From positions 21,080 through 85,079 of the forward strand of contig PSPT01000004.1 in the NCBI GenBank assembly GCA_004195635.1: a stretch of 64,000 nt of DNA. Direction: 5' to 3'. The stretch is from Methanobacteriota archaeon. Lineage in GTDB: Archaea > Thermoplasmatota > Poseidoniia > Poseidoniales > Poseidoniaceae. The translations under genes were made by a program, and so were the position numbers. Below the pieces are notes generated by a model. That model made no database searches, was not told the DNA's origin, and saw only the letters and a list, made by a program, of their open reading frames with translations. Shown here in pieces: positions 27,409 to 36,418 of the stretch. Every line of letters starts with the position of its first letter. The first letter of the stretch is position 1.

Positions 27409-29139
27409 TTAATTCTTAGAAACTACCATCCAACCGATAAGGCCAACAACTACTGCTGCTATTGCTCCAACTCCAATAATGCCTCCTGGAATCATAGCCA
27501 TAACACCCTCGGTTTTATCTTCAATATCGTCCGAAGAACCATCGTTATTGTCATTGTTACTCGTATTTGAATTGCCTAAATCAATTTGACAAGAACCATC
27601 ATCTTCGGTTGCTTCTGCATTGAAATTAGATGCGGTTGAGTCCATACAACCCAACAATGCTTCAGGCTCTGGTGCAGGGTAAGTACAACTGTTATCATCT
27701 TCGGTGGCTTGTGCATTGTAATTTGTTGCAGTTGAATTCACACATCCCAATACCGGCACATTTGGATAAATGCAAGAACTATCATCAATTGTAGCATCGG
27801 CATTGAAATTTGTTGCAGTTGAATCCATGCATCCCTCAACGCTTTGGCTAGCAGCGATAGCGGCCATCATTTGGTCAACACTGTTTTCATTAGGGCCGAA
27901 AGAGCCATTGGTTGCTACCCACGCAAAGGAAAGCCCTTCTTCCACATTTATTGAAGACACTCCTAACATTGAACTCTCCCATGCATTTGTTGTGGTATTA
28001 GTTGTATAGAGGGCCCAATACCAGAAATCAGCATCTCCCCAAGATGCTGCTGAAACTAATCCACCGATTGATACTAAGTAGACTCCATACGTTTCAATAG
28101 AATAATCATATTCATGGCCCAATAATGCGAACCCCATTTCAGATGCATTCCAAGCATTGGCTGAATCAATAACTGAAAAATTGGAAAATTGCGATGTACC
28201 GTCTGGCATGTAAATCATCATGCTGACAGAAACATTATCATCTCCTCCATTATTATTATTCTCATTATCTATTATCATTTGATCTACACTAGAACCGTCA
28301 AATGGACCCCATGAGCCATTTGTTGCAACCCAAGCAAAACTGTCTTGACTACTGGCATTTACAAATGACACACCATCTATTGAAGGAGCCCAAGAACCAT
28401 CTGAAATATCCAACAAGTAAAGACTCCAAAACCAATAATTTTCTTCACCAGATGGTACCTCACTCATCATACCCGCTATTGAATATAGAAGTACTCCGAG
28501 TTCAGGGTCTTCATCAAAGCCATATTCTAATTCAAGTTTTTCAAAACCAATTAGTGAAGCATCCCAAAGTGTTCCATTTGAAGTCATGTTAATCGTTGTT
28601 GCTCTCTGAGTACCATCGGGCATGTATACCATCATTCTCATGTCTTGAGGGCCATTTCCTCCATTCCCGCCTGTGCCATTTGTATTATTTTCGTCTCCGC
28701 CGCCGGTAGAATTATTCCCGTCACTTCCGGTACCTCCACCATTAGGGTCAATGACATGGATAACGCCAGTCATGCTTGTGTGGTAATTGCATTGATAATC
28801 ATAAGTCCCAGGTGTCTGAAGAGAAACACTGAAAGTACCCCCTTGATTGATATTGCCGGAATCAAATGTTTCCGGCCCAGTACCCATATCAGTAACTGTG
28901 TGGGAGTTTGAGTCAACATTTGTCCATTCAACTGAATCCCCCATATTAATAGTAAGATTATTTGGAGTGAATGTATTGGAGATTTCTACTGGATGAGTTG
29001 TTGCGCCTCCTCCGCCACCGCCTCCGGCAGATGCTGTAGAAATGATTGGTGCGGTTACTGAAATAAGCATCATTATGGCAAAGAAAGTCATTATTCCACG
29101 CTGGGTTCGAGATGGCTCTTGAGAGGTCATGGGTTTCAT
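27409..29139 (-). CDS. Cupredoxin surface protein with GCMD-type repeats
   Basis: A 576-residue exported protein, counted from the ATG at 29139; an upstream ATG at 29283 would add 48 non-signal residues and overlap the divergent gene. After the signal and a Gly-rich spacer comes a plastocyanin/halocyanin-like domain with a complete type 1 copper set: H80, C117, H120, M123. Two copies of an 85-100-residue domain follow (each starting M-I/V-YMPDGT and ending FAWVATNGS-x-G), resembling DUF4430-like modules. Then come three short GCMDSTATNFNADAT-type repeats and a C-terminal membrane helix. It could carry electrons at the cell surface, possibly to the oxidase encoded in this window; that is inference. 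Confidence 0.85.
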   Translation of the reverse strand: MKPMTSQEPSRTQRGIMTFFAIMMLISVTAPIISTASAGGGGGGGATTHPVEISNTFTPNNLTINMGDSVEWTNVDSNSHTVTDMGTGPETFDSGNINQGGTFSVSLQTPGTYDYQCNYHTSMTGVIHVIDPNGGGTGSDGNNSTGGGDENNTNGTGGNGGNGPQDMRMMVYMPDGTQRATTINMTSNGTLWDASLIGFEKLELEYGFDEDPELGVLLYSIAGMMSEVPSGEENYWFWSLYLLDISDGSWAPSIDGVSFVNASSQDSFAWVATNGSWGPFDGSSVDQMIIDNENNNNGGDDNVSVSMMIYMPDGTSQFSNFSVIDSANAWNASEMGFALLGHEYDYSIETYGVYLVSIGGLVSAASWGDADFWYWALYTTNTTTNAWESSMLGVSSINVEEGLSFAWVATNGSFGPNENSVDQMMAAIAASQSVEGCMDSTATNFNADATIDDSSCIYPNVPVLGCVNSTATNYNAQATEDDNSCTYPAPEPEALLGCMDSTASNFNAEATEDDGSCQIDLGNSNTSNNDNNDGSSDDIEDKTEGVMAMIPGGIIGVGAIAAVVVGLIGWMVVSKN

Positions 29140-29274
29140 TGGTGTGTGGTACAGTACTTCAATAATTTGGCGCGTTAATCTAGTATCATCAATCACAAAT
29201 ATGATTCGGTGCAGGAAATGTGAAGGAAAGCCCCCTGTAATACTATATACTCGCCAAAAAGTGCAGTTAATATC

Positions 29275-29862
29275 ATGCGACATAGAGCACTCTCATTCTG
29301 CCTATTGGCGACGTTGGTATTGCTATTCTCAATTATGCCGGTTTCGGGGTCTGTGGCTGGAGTCAATTTAGATGCTGACACTGAAGGGACACCTGTAGAT
29401 TCGATTGTGCGAGATAATATTTCATTTGATTTTAAGGTATGGAATGTCTCAGTTTCATTGACTGAAGATGCTATTGGCAATAATACATCCGTTGCTATTT
29501 CAACCCAAATATGTGTTAATTCCGGATTTTGCCACACCCCTGCTACTATGACTCTTGAAGAAATAGCAAATGGAACATATTCTGGTTCAGTAACTCCAAT
29601 GGATGATCACACCTATATTAATTGGCGAATTATCTTATCTTATGAGGACAACACAACTGAAAGACTGCCCGCCTCCGGATGGTCAAAAATTTGGTCTGAT
29701 TGTTGGCTAGATTTACATTCAGAACCTCCTCTTTGGGGAGGTAATGGTTGCCCTGAAGAAGTTGATGATGAAGGCTTTCTGCCCTCAATTGGTGTATTGG
29801 GTACAACTGCTACTTTGATGCTTGCTGGTGCAACTTACATTAATAGAAAGAATAAAGATTGA
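29275..29862 (+). CDS. Small exported protein with C-terminal membrane helix
   Basis: A 195-residue protein with an N-terminal signal (RHRALSFCLLATLVLLFSIMPVSG) and a hydrophobic C-terminal segment (about residues 170-188) followed by NRKNKD, so the middle is extracytoplasmic. The ectodomain has several N-x-S/T sites and four Cys residues (ICVNSGFC, SDCW, NGC). No family is recognised. It is divergent from the cupredoxin gene, with 135 bases between starts, and may share its regulation. Confidence 0.7.
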   Translation: MRHRALSFCLLATLVLLFSIMPVSGSVAGVNLDADTEGTPVDSIVRDNISFDFKVWNVSVSLTEDAIGNNTSVAISTQICVNSGFCHTPATMTLEEIANGTYSGSVTPMDDHTYINWRIILSYEDNTTERLPASGWSKIWSDCWLDLHSEPPLWGGNGCPEEVDDEGFLPSIGVLGTTATLMLAGATYINRKNKD

Positions 29863-29894
29863 ACTTCTTTCAGTACTATTTGAATAAAATAGGT

Positions 29895-30335
29895 TCACAA
29901 GCGCTTTTGGTGTTCATTAATTCGTGACAGAAGTCGCCGCACATCAACACCCCAACTAGTAAAAATTACACTTGCTGAAGAATTATTTTTGCTTAATTTT
30001 CCGGCTTGCATTCCGGGAGACATTAGGTCTGAAGGGACGAGTGGTAAGTTTACACAAGCGAGGGTTGCTTGAACTCCATCGGCTACAACATCCAGTTTCA
30101 GCCATTTTTCACATTTGCCAATATTATCCTTAACCTCAATATTTGCCTTCTCACTTTTCAGAAATCTTACGAGTGCTTGGAATAAGTCTTGTGGGTCATC
30201 AGTTGAAGCCGAAGGAGGTAAGCCCGAAAGGGCTTTTTCGTCAGCAGAACCGTAAGCAGAAAGGAAGGGCAAATCGGTGTCATGGGCATCAAGAAAGTCA
30301 TCAAGACCACGCCCCAAACCCCGTTTTGCCGCCAT
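29895..30335 (-). CDS. Small ParA-partner protein with ParB-like N-terminal box
   Basis: A 146-residue protein encoded 14 bases after parA on the same strand. Residues 4-15 read KRGLGRGLDDFL, which closely matches the N-terminal box (K-x-GLGRGLDALL) by which chromosomal ParB proteins contact and stimulate ParA. The rest lacks the ParB/Srx nuclease-like fold, the GERR and ENIQR motifs and the HTH domain. Residues about 45-146 form an unrecognised domain (DLFQALVRFLKSEK, WLKLDVVADGVQATLACVNLP, SASVIFTSWGVDVRRLL). A ParA regulator or adaptor that is not itself a CTPase/centromere-binding ParB is the best inference. Confidence 0.75.
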   Translation of the reverse strand: MAAKRGLGRGLDDFLDAHDTDLPFLSAYGSADEKALSGLPPSASTDDPQDLFQALVRFLKSEKANIEVKDNIGKCEKWLKLDVVADGVQATLACVNLPLVPSDLMSPGMQAGKLSKNNSSASVIFTSWGVDVRRLLSRINEHQKRL

Positions 30336-30349
30336 TCACATCTCTCCTG

Positions 30350-31312
30350 TTACCTATTTGCTAAGCCCCAACGTAATGCAAGATTTTCAGCCAAACTACG
30401 ATAATCATTTCCACCATGACTTTCTGGTGCATGTAAGTGAATAGGAATGCCGTGGCTTGGGGCTTCTGCAATACGGATATTTCTCCTAATTGGGGGCTCA
30501 ATTACCAAACCAGCAAAGGTTTCCTTCAATTGACCTGCAACTTGACCATTAAGTAGGGTTGGGGCATGCATTGTCATTAGAATAGCATCAACACCTAAGC
30601 GCGGATTGAGGCGGGTTCTGATTTCTCGGATTGTCCCTGCTAACAAAGCAACTCCCTCTAAAGCAAAATATTCGGTTTGAACTGGGATAATTACTGCATC
30701 GGCCGCACATAGGGCATTTATTGTCACAATTCCAAGACTTGGCGGAGTGTCAATTAGTACAATGTCATAATGCGGTAATAGTGCTTCCAATCCTTCTGTA
30801 AGGCGACGTTCTCGCCCTAATTCGCTCATTAATTCTTGCTCGAGCCCTACCAATGTCCGGCCTCCCACTACCAAATGCAAACCATCAATATTTGTTGCAT
30901 ATCGGCATGAGCCGGCTAATTCGGGATTGAGCATGAGGTTACGGGAAGTAAATTCTACCTTTGATTTATCTATTCCCAAACCAGTTGCACAATTTCCTTG
31001 GGCATCACAGTCAACTACCAATACTCGAAGGCCAAGGGTAGCCAAATGTGCTGCTACATTGATGACAGTAGTTGTTTTTCCAACTCCGCCTTTTTGATTA
31101 ATACAAACAACAACTCTAGCCAAACCAGGTCTGGTAGGGGGTGCAGGGGGTAATTTCATTACATTACGTGGCCTAGATATCGAAATTTCCTCCGCCGCAG
31201 AAGGCGCTTGCCTTACATCGGAAAATGAAGGTTCAATGACTTCAATTTCATCTTCCGAGACTTCAATTATTTGCCCAATAGCCTGCGCAACCTCTTCATC
31301 ATTCACGTACAT
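30350..31312 (-). CDS. parA: ParA/Soj-family partition ATPase
   Basis: A 320-residue ParA-type ATPase that binds DNA non-specifically as an ATP dimer and drives chromosome or cargo segregation. The deviant Walker A K74-GGVGKTT is intact, followed by LVVDCDAQGNCATGLG (Walker A'), VLIDTPPSLG (Walker B) and VIIPVQTEYFALEG. The first 65 residues are an acidic, Pro-rich extension not found in minimal Soj proteins. It lies between the SAP-domain gene (72-base gap upstream) and the ParB-box gene (14-base gap downstream), forming a three-gene run. Confidence 0.92.
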   Translation of the reverse strand: MYVNDEEVAQAIGQIIEVSEDEIEVIEPSFSDVRQAPSAAEEISISRPRNVMKLPPAPPTRPGLARVVVCINQKGGVGKTTTVINVAAHLATLGLRVLVVDCDAQGNCATGLGIDKSKVEFTSRNLMLNPELAGSCRYATNIDGLHLVVGGRTLVGLEQELMSELGRERRLTEGLEALLPHYDIVLIDTPPSLGIVTINALCAADAVIIPVQTEYFALEGVALLAGTIREIRTRLNPRLGVDAILMTMHAPTLLNGQVAGQLKETFAGLVIEPPIRRNIRIAEAPSHGIPIHLHAPESHGGNDYRSLAENLALRWGLANR

Positions 31313-31384
31313 CCCGAATTCGGTGGGATAACCGCCCCTTTTGATAATGACGCTAATTGAATGGGAAAAATAGCCTTTTCTTTA

Positions 31385-33640
31385 CTAAACTGACTTTACC
31401 AAAGACCAACCCACAACTCGCCCGTCTGATAAATCGGCTGCCAAATTGAAATTATTTGACCATTGGCCTTCATCCCATGAACGACTCAAGTCAACAGTTG
31501 CTGCCGACGCCCCGTCTTCAAGATTTAACCAGTCGCTAATTCCATCCAGCCCTGTACTTGTACTTGCTACAATATGGCGATACATTACTTCTGAATGAAG
31601 TCCAGAAGAAGTGCCCAAATATGAGCCACCAGTACTTAGTTCGGAATATCTATTACTATCTAATAATCGATTTTCCATTGCCGAAAGAGAAAGAGTCTGT
31701 GGCAATGAGGAACGGTCATGATTAGGTCCATCTTCAATCACTCCAGAATTTAGAAAAGTACAATTCTCCGATGATGGTGAACCCGAAACAGTCAACTCAA
31801 CCCAACCCGAGGTGCCACCATTATCAACCCAAGAGAGATTCCAAGTAGTATCTTGGGAATTAGTTCGATTGTCAATTGCTCGCCAAACATATCCGTCATC
31901 GGACATTGCTGCCTTTGCTCCTGAAGCACCATCCAAGTATGGGATACATGCAACAGCATCTTCAAGTGGATGAGATCGTGAAGTTGAATTATCAGCAATA
32001 TGTTGTTCACCATCTTGCCAATCAGTCAGTTCAGAATCAAGAGGTCTTACTTGTGATGAGCGAACGCGATTATCATAATCGCGTCCAAAAACAACTGGGG
32101 ATTCGCCCCGTTGTAATTCCTTTTTACTCATTGACATTCGCATCTCGAATGAACCTTCGGGCACCACCAAATCGTTAATTAATTGTGAAGTTGATGAACA
32201 ATCATTTCTTTCCTGACTATCACCAGATAACCTAATATCTACTTCTTGATATATAGCCCACGGTGAATCAGCATTAACCCAGATATTGATGTATGCATGG
32301 CCGAGGCAAAGCGATTTAACATCCTCATTGACCATTAGAATCCGCCATGTTAGTTCGCCCAATACCTCTTCGGTTCCAAGTACTGACCAAGACCAACCCA
32401 TTCTGCTACCAGTTGATGATTCTTGAATTAACTGATCACCAATTAATTCCTTTAACTCCACAGGTGATACCGCCATGCCAATTGCTGATTGAATATCCTC
32501 TACCGAAGAAAAAATCCCCGAAACGCCAAAGGATGTTGCGGTTCCTTCGATGGCCCCACTTTCATGAGTTAATGAATAATCTACTTGCGAACGCAATACA
32601 TCCTGATCCCTTATTTCTGTCCAAGTAGTAGAACCCACATCAAGGCTATTGCCAAATGAAGAGGCCCCGATATCGCTACATTTTGATTGGTCAATGACGC
32701 TTTTTAAATGCCTTGTTATTGTAACATCTTCAAATGTGTATTGATGCTGCTTTTCAACAGTTAACCACTCGAAACCATAACTACCGCTTTGGCGAATTGC
32801 ACCTGATAAATAATTGCTCGATTGGTCAAATAATTCTGACTCACCACCCTTGGTAACACCAACATTTCCCAAACCACCATATTCAATTTTTATCTTGCAA
32901 ATATCATCTTCGGTATCCATTTTCTCAACAATTGCCTCAATAAATTCACCTTCAGCACTTATAATTCCATCTGAAATAGAATAACGCATTTCATCACCAT
33001 AGCGAATTGTGTCAGGAGTAAAGGGGTCTATACTTCCCGTATAATACCAATAACCTACACCACCAACTAAAATGATTAGTGCTAATATCAATGCCGTTTT
33101 TGGCTTTGTGCCCTTTTTTGGCATTACCTTTCGCTTACTGCCAGGAATTGGGGTGAGGGCGGATTGGTCTTCTTCTTCTAATGTAGAAGTGGTGGAAGAA
33201 GGAAGTCCATCATGAATTATTTTGCTAGATTTCGTAGATTCTTCTTGGCTGTCCTCAATAACTTCAGCATCAATAACTTCAGCATCAATTATCTCTGCTT
33301 CAACTATTGAGGTATGGTCGTTTGAAATAATCGGCTCATCATCCATAGCACCAACAACTTCTGCATCAAATATCTCAGCTTCAACTACTGAGGGCTGATC
33401 AATTGGAGTAATTGGCTCATCATCATCTGAATTAAGATAAAAAGCCTCATCATCGTCCAAAATTTCATTATTTACTTCTATTGATTCTTCAAATACGATT
33501 CCTAAGTCCTCGGGGTCAACATCTGCTTCTAGAAGGCGCCCAATCAGTACGGACTTTTTCCCTGAAACAGAAAGACCATTCTGGCGACAGAGGTTGCGTA
33601 GTTCGGCCGCTTTGAGAGGCGATGTGAGTTCGTCAGACAT
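31385..33640 (-). CDS. SAP-domain protein with one membrane helix and a large ectodomain
   Basis: A 751-residue protein from the ATG at 33640; an ATG at 33664 adds eight residues. Residues 8-40 form a SAP motif (LKAAELRNLCRQNGLSVSG), a helix-extended-helix that binds AT-rich DNA. Next comes an acidic linker with an internal repeat, then a Lys-rich stretch before a single membrane helix (about 183-200, ALILALIILVGGVGYWYY). The positive charges before the helix put the SAP end inside the cell and the remaining 550 residues outside. The ectodomain is rich in Ser, Asp and Trp and is not recognised. It is encoded directly upstream of parA, so it may tether DNA to the membrane. This role is inference. 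Confidence 0.8.
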   Translation of the reverse strand: MSDELTSPLKAAELRNLCRQNGLSVSGKKSVLIGRLLEADVDPEDLGIVFEESIEVNNEILDDDEAFYLNSDDDEPITPIDQPSVVEAEIFDAEVVGAMDDEPIISNDHTSIVEAEIIDAEVIDAEVIEDSQEESTKSSKIIHDGLPSSTTSTLEEEDQSALTPIPGSKRKVMPKKGTKPKTALILALIILVGGVGYWYYTGSIDPFTPDTIRYGDEMRYSISDGIISAEGEFIEAIVEKMDTEDDICKIKIEYGGLGNVGVTKGGESELFDQSSNYLSGAIRQSGSYGFEWLTVEKQHQYTFEDVTITRHLKSVIDQSKCSDIGASSFGNSLDVGSTTWTEIRDQDVLRSQVDYSLTHESGAIEGTATSFGVSGIFSSVEDIQSAIGMAVSPVELKELIGDQLIQESSTGSRMGWSWSVLGTEEVLGELTWRILMVNEDVKSLCLGHAYINIWVNADSPWAIYQEVDIRLSGDSQERNDCSSTSQLINDLVVPEGSFEMRMSMSKKELQRGESPVVFGRDYDNRVRSSQVRPLDSELTDWQDGEQHIADNSTSRSHPLEDAVACIPYLDGASGAKAAMSDDGYVWRAIDNRTNSQDTTWNLSWVDNGGTSGWVELTVSGSPSSENCTFLNSGVIEDGPNHDRSSLPQTLSLSAMENRLLDSNRYSELSTGGSYLGTSSGLHSEVMYRHIVASTSTGLDGISDWLNLEDGASAATVDLSRSWDEGQWSNNFNLAADLSDGRVVGWSLVKSV
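33254..33421 (-). repeat. Imperfect acidic repeat in the SAP protein linker
   Basis: Two imperfect copies of a unit reading DDEPI-x(5-6)-S-x-VEAEI-x-DAEV, with an extra IDAEV at the end, lie between the SAP motif and the membrane helix. The DNA is correspondingly repetitive (TCAATAACTTCAGCA repeats). It looks like an expandable acidic spacer. Confidence 0.7.
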
Positions 33641-33739
33641 GGGTGGCAATGGAAGGGTCGGCATTCAACTGCTTTCAAGTATCACTGTCCCCGAGTAGGT
33701 ATTAATGCTCTTTTGATAGGTATGTTTTCCTAGCCAATA

Positions 33740-34885
33740 TCACTCTTGATATAGTATATATTGACCATCTGCTTCCAAATAATATGCTTGAGGTTGGAAA
33801 GTTCCATCCTCGTTTTGGATGAAGTAATACCCATCACCAGATGCTACATAATTCACTTGTGGAGCAGTTGGGGTTGGAGTTGGAGTGGGTGCTGCAGCCT
33901 CAACAGGAGGTGTTTCCTGGGCTGGTGCCGGTGGACCGGCGGGGCCTGAGTCGGCTGGACTGGGGGGGGCACCTGGGCCAGACACAAGTTTTTGCTTTCT
34001 TGCAGCATCCATAACTTGTTTTTCAGTAGAAGGTGATTTCTTTGGACTACTCAATTCTTTTAATCTATTTCCTCTTTTTTGTGCACCAAAGAATCCAAAT
34101 ATAGACCAGCCAAGTGATAATACTGCAAAGATACCCAAAGGTACTCGTAACATATACGCATGAATTGCCACCTCTAAACTCTCTTGCCTTTCAGTGCTAC
34201 CTTCAAGATATTCCACAATTAGGCAGTGTGGGCCAGTTGGATTTGACTCCAATTCAATAGTATGTTTTGATCCAGGTGCAGCATTTTCAAGAAGAAAATA
34301 GCCCATGGAACCTTCGTCTCTCATTGCACTAATTGTGGAAACAACATTGGAGTCATCACAATCATTAGGAACTAAAAACACTTCAATATCTCCGCCATGT
34401 TCATCCATCACCCAAATATCTACATCTACATCAATAGTCATTCCCGGCACACCATATATTGCGAGGGGAGCCTCAACCGTTCCTAAACTGGAAAGTGAAT
34501 CGCTTTGTAAATTACCATCATCCCAAATACCAGGGGTTGAAAGTGGAAATAGTGAAAAAGCAAAGAGAATAGCACCTACGCCAAGGAATAAATAAACGTT
34601 CCAGCGGGCCTTCTTTACAGATTCACGAAGTTCTTCAACCTCTTGCCGACGTGTTTTTTTTACCGCCTTTACATCATCAAGGCCAGCGGATGCCGAAAAA
34701 GTTCCAGTGGGGCCCGCTGTTGGGCCAGGTGACGACTCGGGTGGGCCAGTTGCCGGGCCAATGGAATCGGATGGGTGGGGTTCGGCAAGAGAATCTGCAG
34801 GATGGGTTACTTCCGTTTCCGCAGGAGGTGAGGCTGGCGGCTGCATGGACCTGCGATTACGGACCACACTATCAAATCCACCCAA
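33740..34885 (-). CDS. Two-helix membrane protein with Pro-rich cytoplasmic tails
   Basis: A 381-residue protein: a Pro/Ser/Gly-rich N-terminus, a Lys/Arg/Glu-rich helix (KKTRRQEVEELRESVKKARW), a first membrane helix (about 95-115), an extracytoplasmic beta-type domain of about 110 residues, a second membrane helix (about 228-248), then a basic and Pro-rich tail. The last 30 residues are aromatic and repetitive (GYYFIQNEDGTF, AYYLEADGQYILYQE). Both ends are predicted to be cytoplasmic. It lies about 100 bases upstream of the SAP-protein gene on the same strand and may belong to that run. No family is recognised. Confidence 0.7.
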   Translation of the reverse strand: MGGFDSVVRNRRSMQPPASPPAETEVTHPADSLAEPHPSDSIGPATGPPESSPGPTAGPTGTFSASAGLDDVKAVKKTRRQEVEELRESVKKARWNVYLFLGVGAILFAFSLFPLSTPGIWDDGNLQSDSLSSLGTVEAPLAIYGVPGMTIDVDVDIWVMDEHGGDIEVFLVPNDCDDSNVVSTISAMRDEGSMGYFLLENAAPGSKHTIELESNPTGPHCLIVEYLEGSTERQESLEVAIHAYMLRVPLGIFAVLSLGWSIFGFFGAQKRGNRLKELSSPKKSPSTEKQVMDAARKQKLVSGPGAPPSPADSGPAGPPAPAQETPPVEAAAPTPTPTPTAPQVNYVASGDGYYFIQNEDGTFQPQAYYLEADGQYILYQE

Positions 34886-35029
34886 GAAAATGAAGTGATA
34901 TTATTGAGGTTCCTTGAGTATTTGAGATAGGAAGAAAAGTTGTTCTGATAGCATTGATGGCCGAAAAACAGGAGATTTCTGTTAGGGAATAACTCAAAAA
35001 GGTTGAACGAACGGAACAATTTGAGAGAT

Positions 35030-36250
35030 ATGCGTCTTGCCATCTTATCCCGCGGACCGCGTTTGTATTCAACTCGGCGTTTGGTAGAGGAGGCGCTAAA
35101 GTGCAACATTGATGTAAATGTCCTCGACCCATTACAATTTAGCCTAAGTATTGGCACTGAAAATGTTGAGATTCTTCACAAGGGCGAACCAATTAGAATT
35201 GATGCTATAATTCCGCGTATTGGCCATTCAATTACTCGGCATGGAGTTGCCTTACTGAATCAGTTTGAACAAATAGGCATTTATGCCGCTAATAGCGGAG
35301 ATGGAATCCGTCTTTCACGAGATAAATTACTCGCTAGTCAAATTCTAGCAAAAAATGGCATTAAAATTCCAACTACCGCATATGTCCGAGATATTCGCGA
35401 TGTTGAGGCTGCAATTCAACGAGTTGGAGGATTGCCTTGCGTGATTAAAGTAAGTGAAGGAACTCAAGGACTAGGGGTTTTCCTGCGTCATACATTACGA
35501 GAGGCAAAGAACCTCGTAGAGGCATTATTACTTGGAGATAAAGCAGTACTCATCCAAGAATATATTGCCGAGAGCCATGGAAAAGACATCCGAGTATTAG
35601 TTGTCGGCGACAAGGTTGTTGCAGCAATGCGCCGTCGAGCGAGAGGGAGCGAATTCCGTTCCAATTATCATCTAAATGGTACCATAGAGGCCGTTACATT
35701 ATCTCCTGAGGCAGAAACTATTGCCCGTAGGGCAGCACGCGTACTCGGTTTAGGTATAGCCGGAGTAGACCTTTTGGAGGGCGAGGACGGACCTCTTGTT
35801 TTGGAAGTAAACTCATCCCCTGGCCTTGAAGGTATTGAAAAAGCAAGTAAAGTAAATGTTGCCGCTGCAATCATTGAATATGTTATGGATGATTGGGAGT
35901 TTTCTGATGTTAATCTTAGCCAATTGTTGCGTACTCAAGCCGGAAGTAGCGTACTCTCCATACATTTGCGAAACCATCCCAAATTAATCGGTAGAAATAT
36001 TGAAGAATTATTTGCCGAGCAAATAAAAATGCCACTATTTGCTATTTCACGTGATAATGACTTGATTTGGAATCCAGACGGGACTCTCCAATTGCGCTAT
36101 GATGATGTATTAATTTGTTATGGGAAAACAGATATTTTACGAAACACCCTAAAGCGAGCAATTAAAATTGATTCAAATATTACCTCTCAATACATAAATT
36201 ATCAGTCAAAAACAATTGATAATTCAAGTGACATTATTTCTCAACAATAA
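35030..36250 (+). CDS. RimK-like ATP-grasp ligase with C-terminal RCK-C-like domain
   Basis: Residues 1-290 (from ATG 35030; an ATG at 35003 adds nine) are a RimK/LysX-type ATP-grasp ligase, the family that joins amino acids such as glutamate to a carboxyl end. Visible: MRLAILSRGP, PRIGHSITRHG, the DKLLASQILAKNGI hinge, VIKVSEGTQGLGV, LIQEYI, DIRVLVVG, and the metal-binding end VLEVNSSPGLEGIE. Residues about 303-378 then read as a TrkA-C/RCK-C fold (HPKLIGRNIEELFAEQ, FAISRDNDLIWNPDGTLQL, DDVLICYGKTDIL), a ligand-sensing module usually found in potassium transport. The substrate is unknown. Confidence 0.85.
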   Translation: MRLAILSRGPRLYSTRRLVEEALKCNIDVNVLDPLQFSLSIGTENVEILHKGEPIRIDAIIPRIGHSITRHGVALLNQFEQIGIYAANSGDGIRLSRDKLLASQILAKNGIKIPTTAYVRDIRDVEAAIQRVGGLPCVIKVSEGTQGLGVFLRHTLREAKNLVEALLLGDKAVLIQEYIAESHGKDIRVLVVGDKVVAAMRRRARGSEFRSNYHLNGTIEAVTLSPEAETIARRAARVLGLGIAGVDLLEGEDGPLVLEVNSSPGLEGIEKASKVNVAAAIIEYVMDDWEFSDVNLSQLLRTQAGSSVLSIHLRNHPKLIGRNIEELFAEQIKMPLFAISRDNDLIWNPDGTLQLRYDDVLICYGKTDILRNTLKRAIKIDSNITSQYINYQSKTIDNSSDIISQQ

Positions 36251-36418
36251 TCAGGCTAATTTATCCATAGCGTGGCTGGCATAGTTCCAGTAATATTGGC
36301 AGTATTATTGAGAAAATATATTGATTGAACGAGAGGGCGGATACTATTAGTTTGGCTGAGTTCTAATGCTATTTCGCCGCAAATAGATTATGCGAACTTC
36401 ACTGTTATTGGGGGGGAA

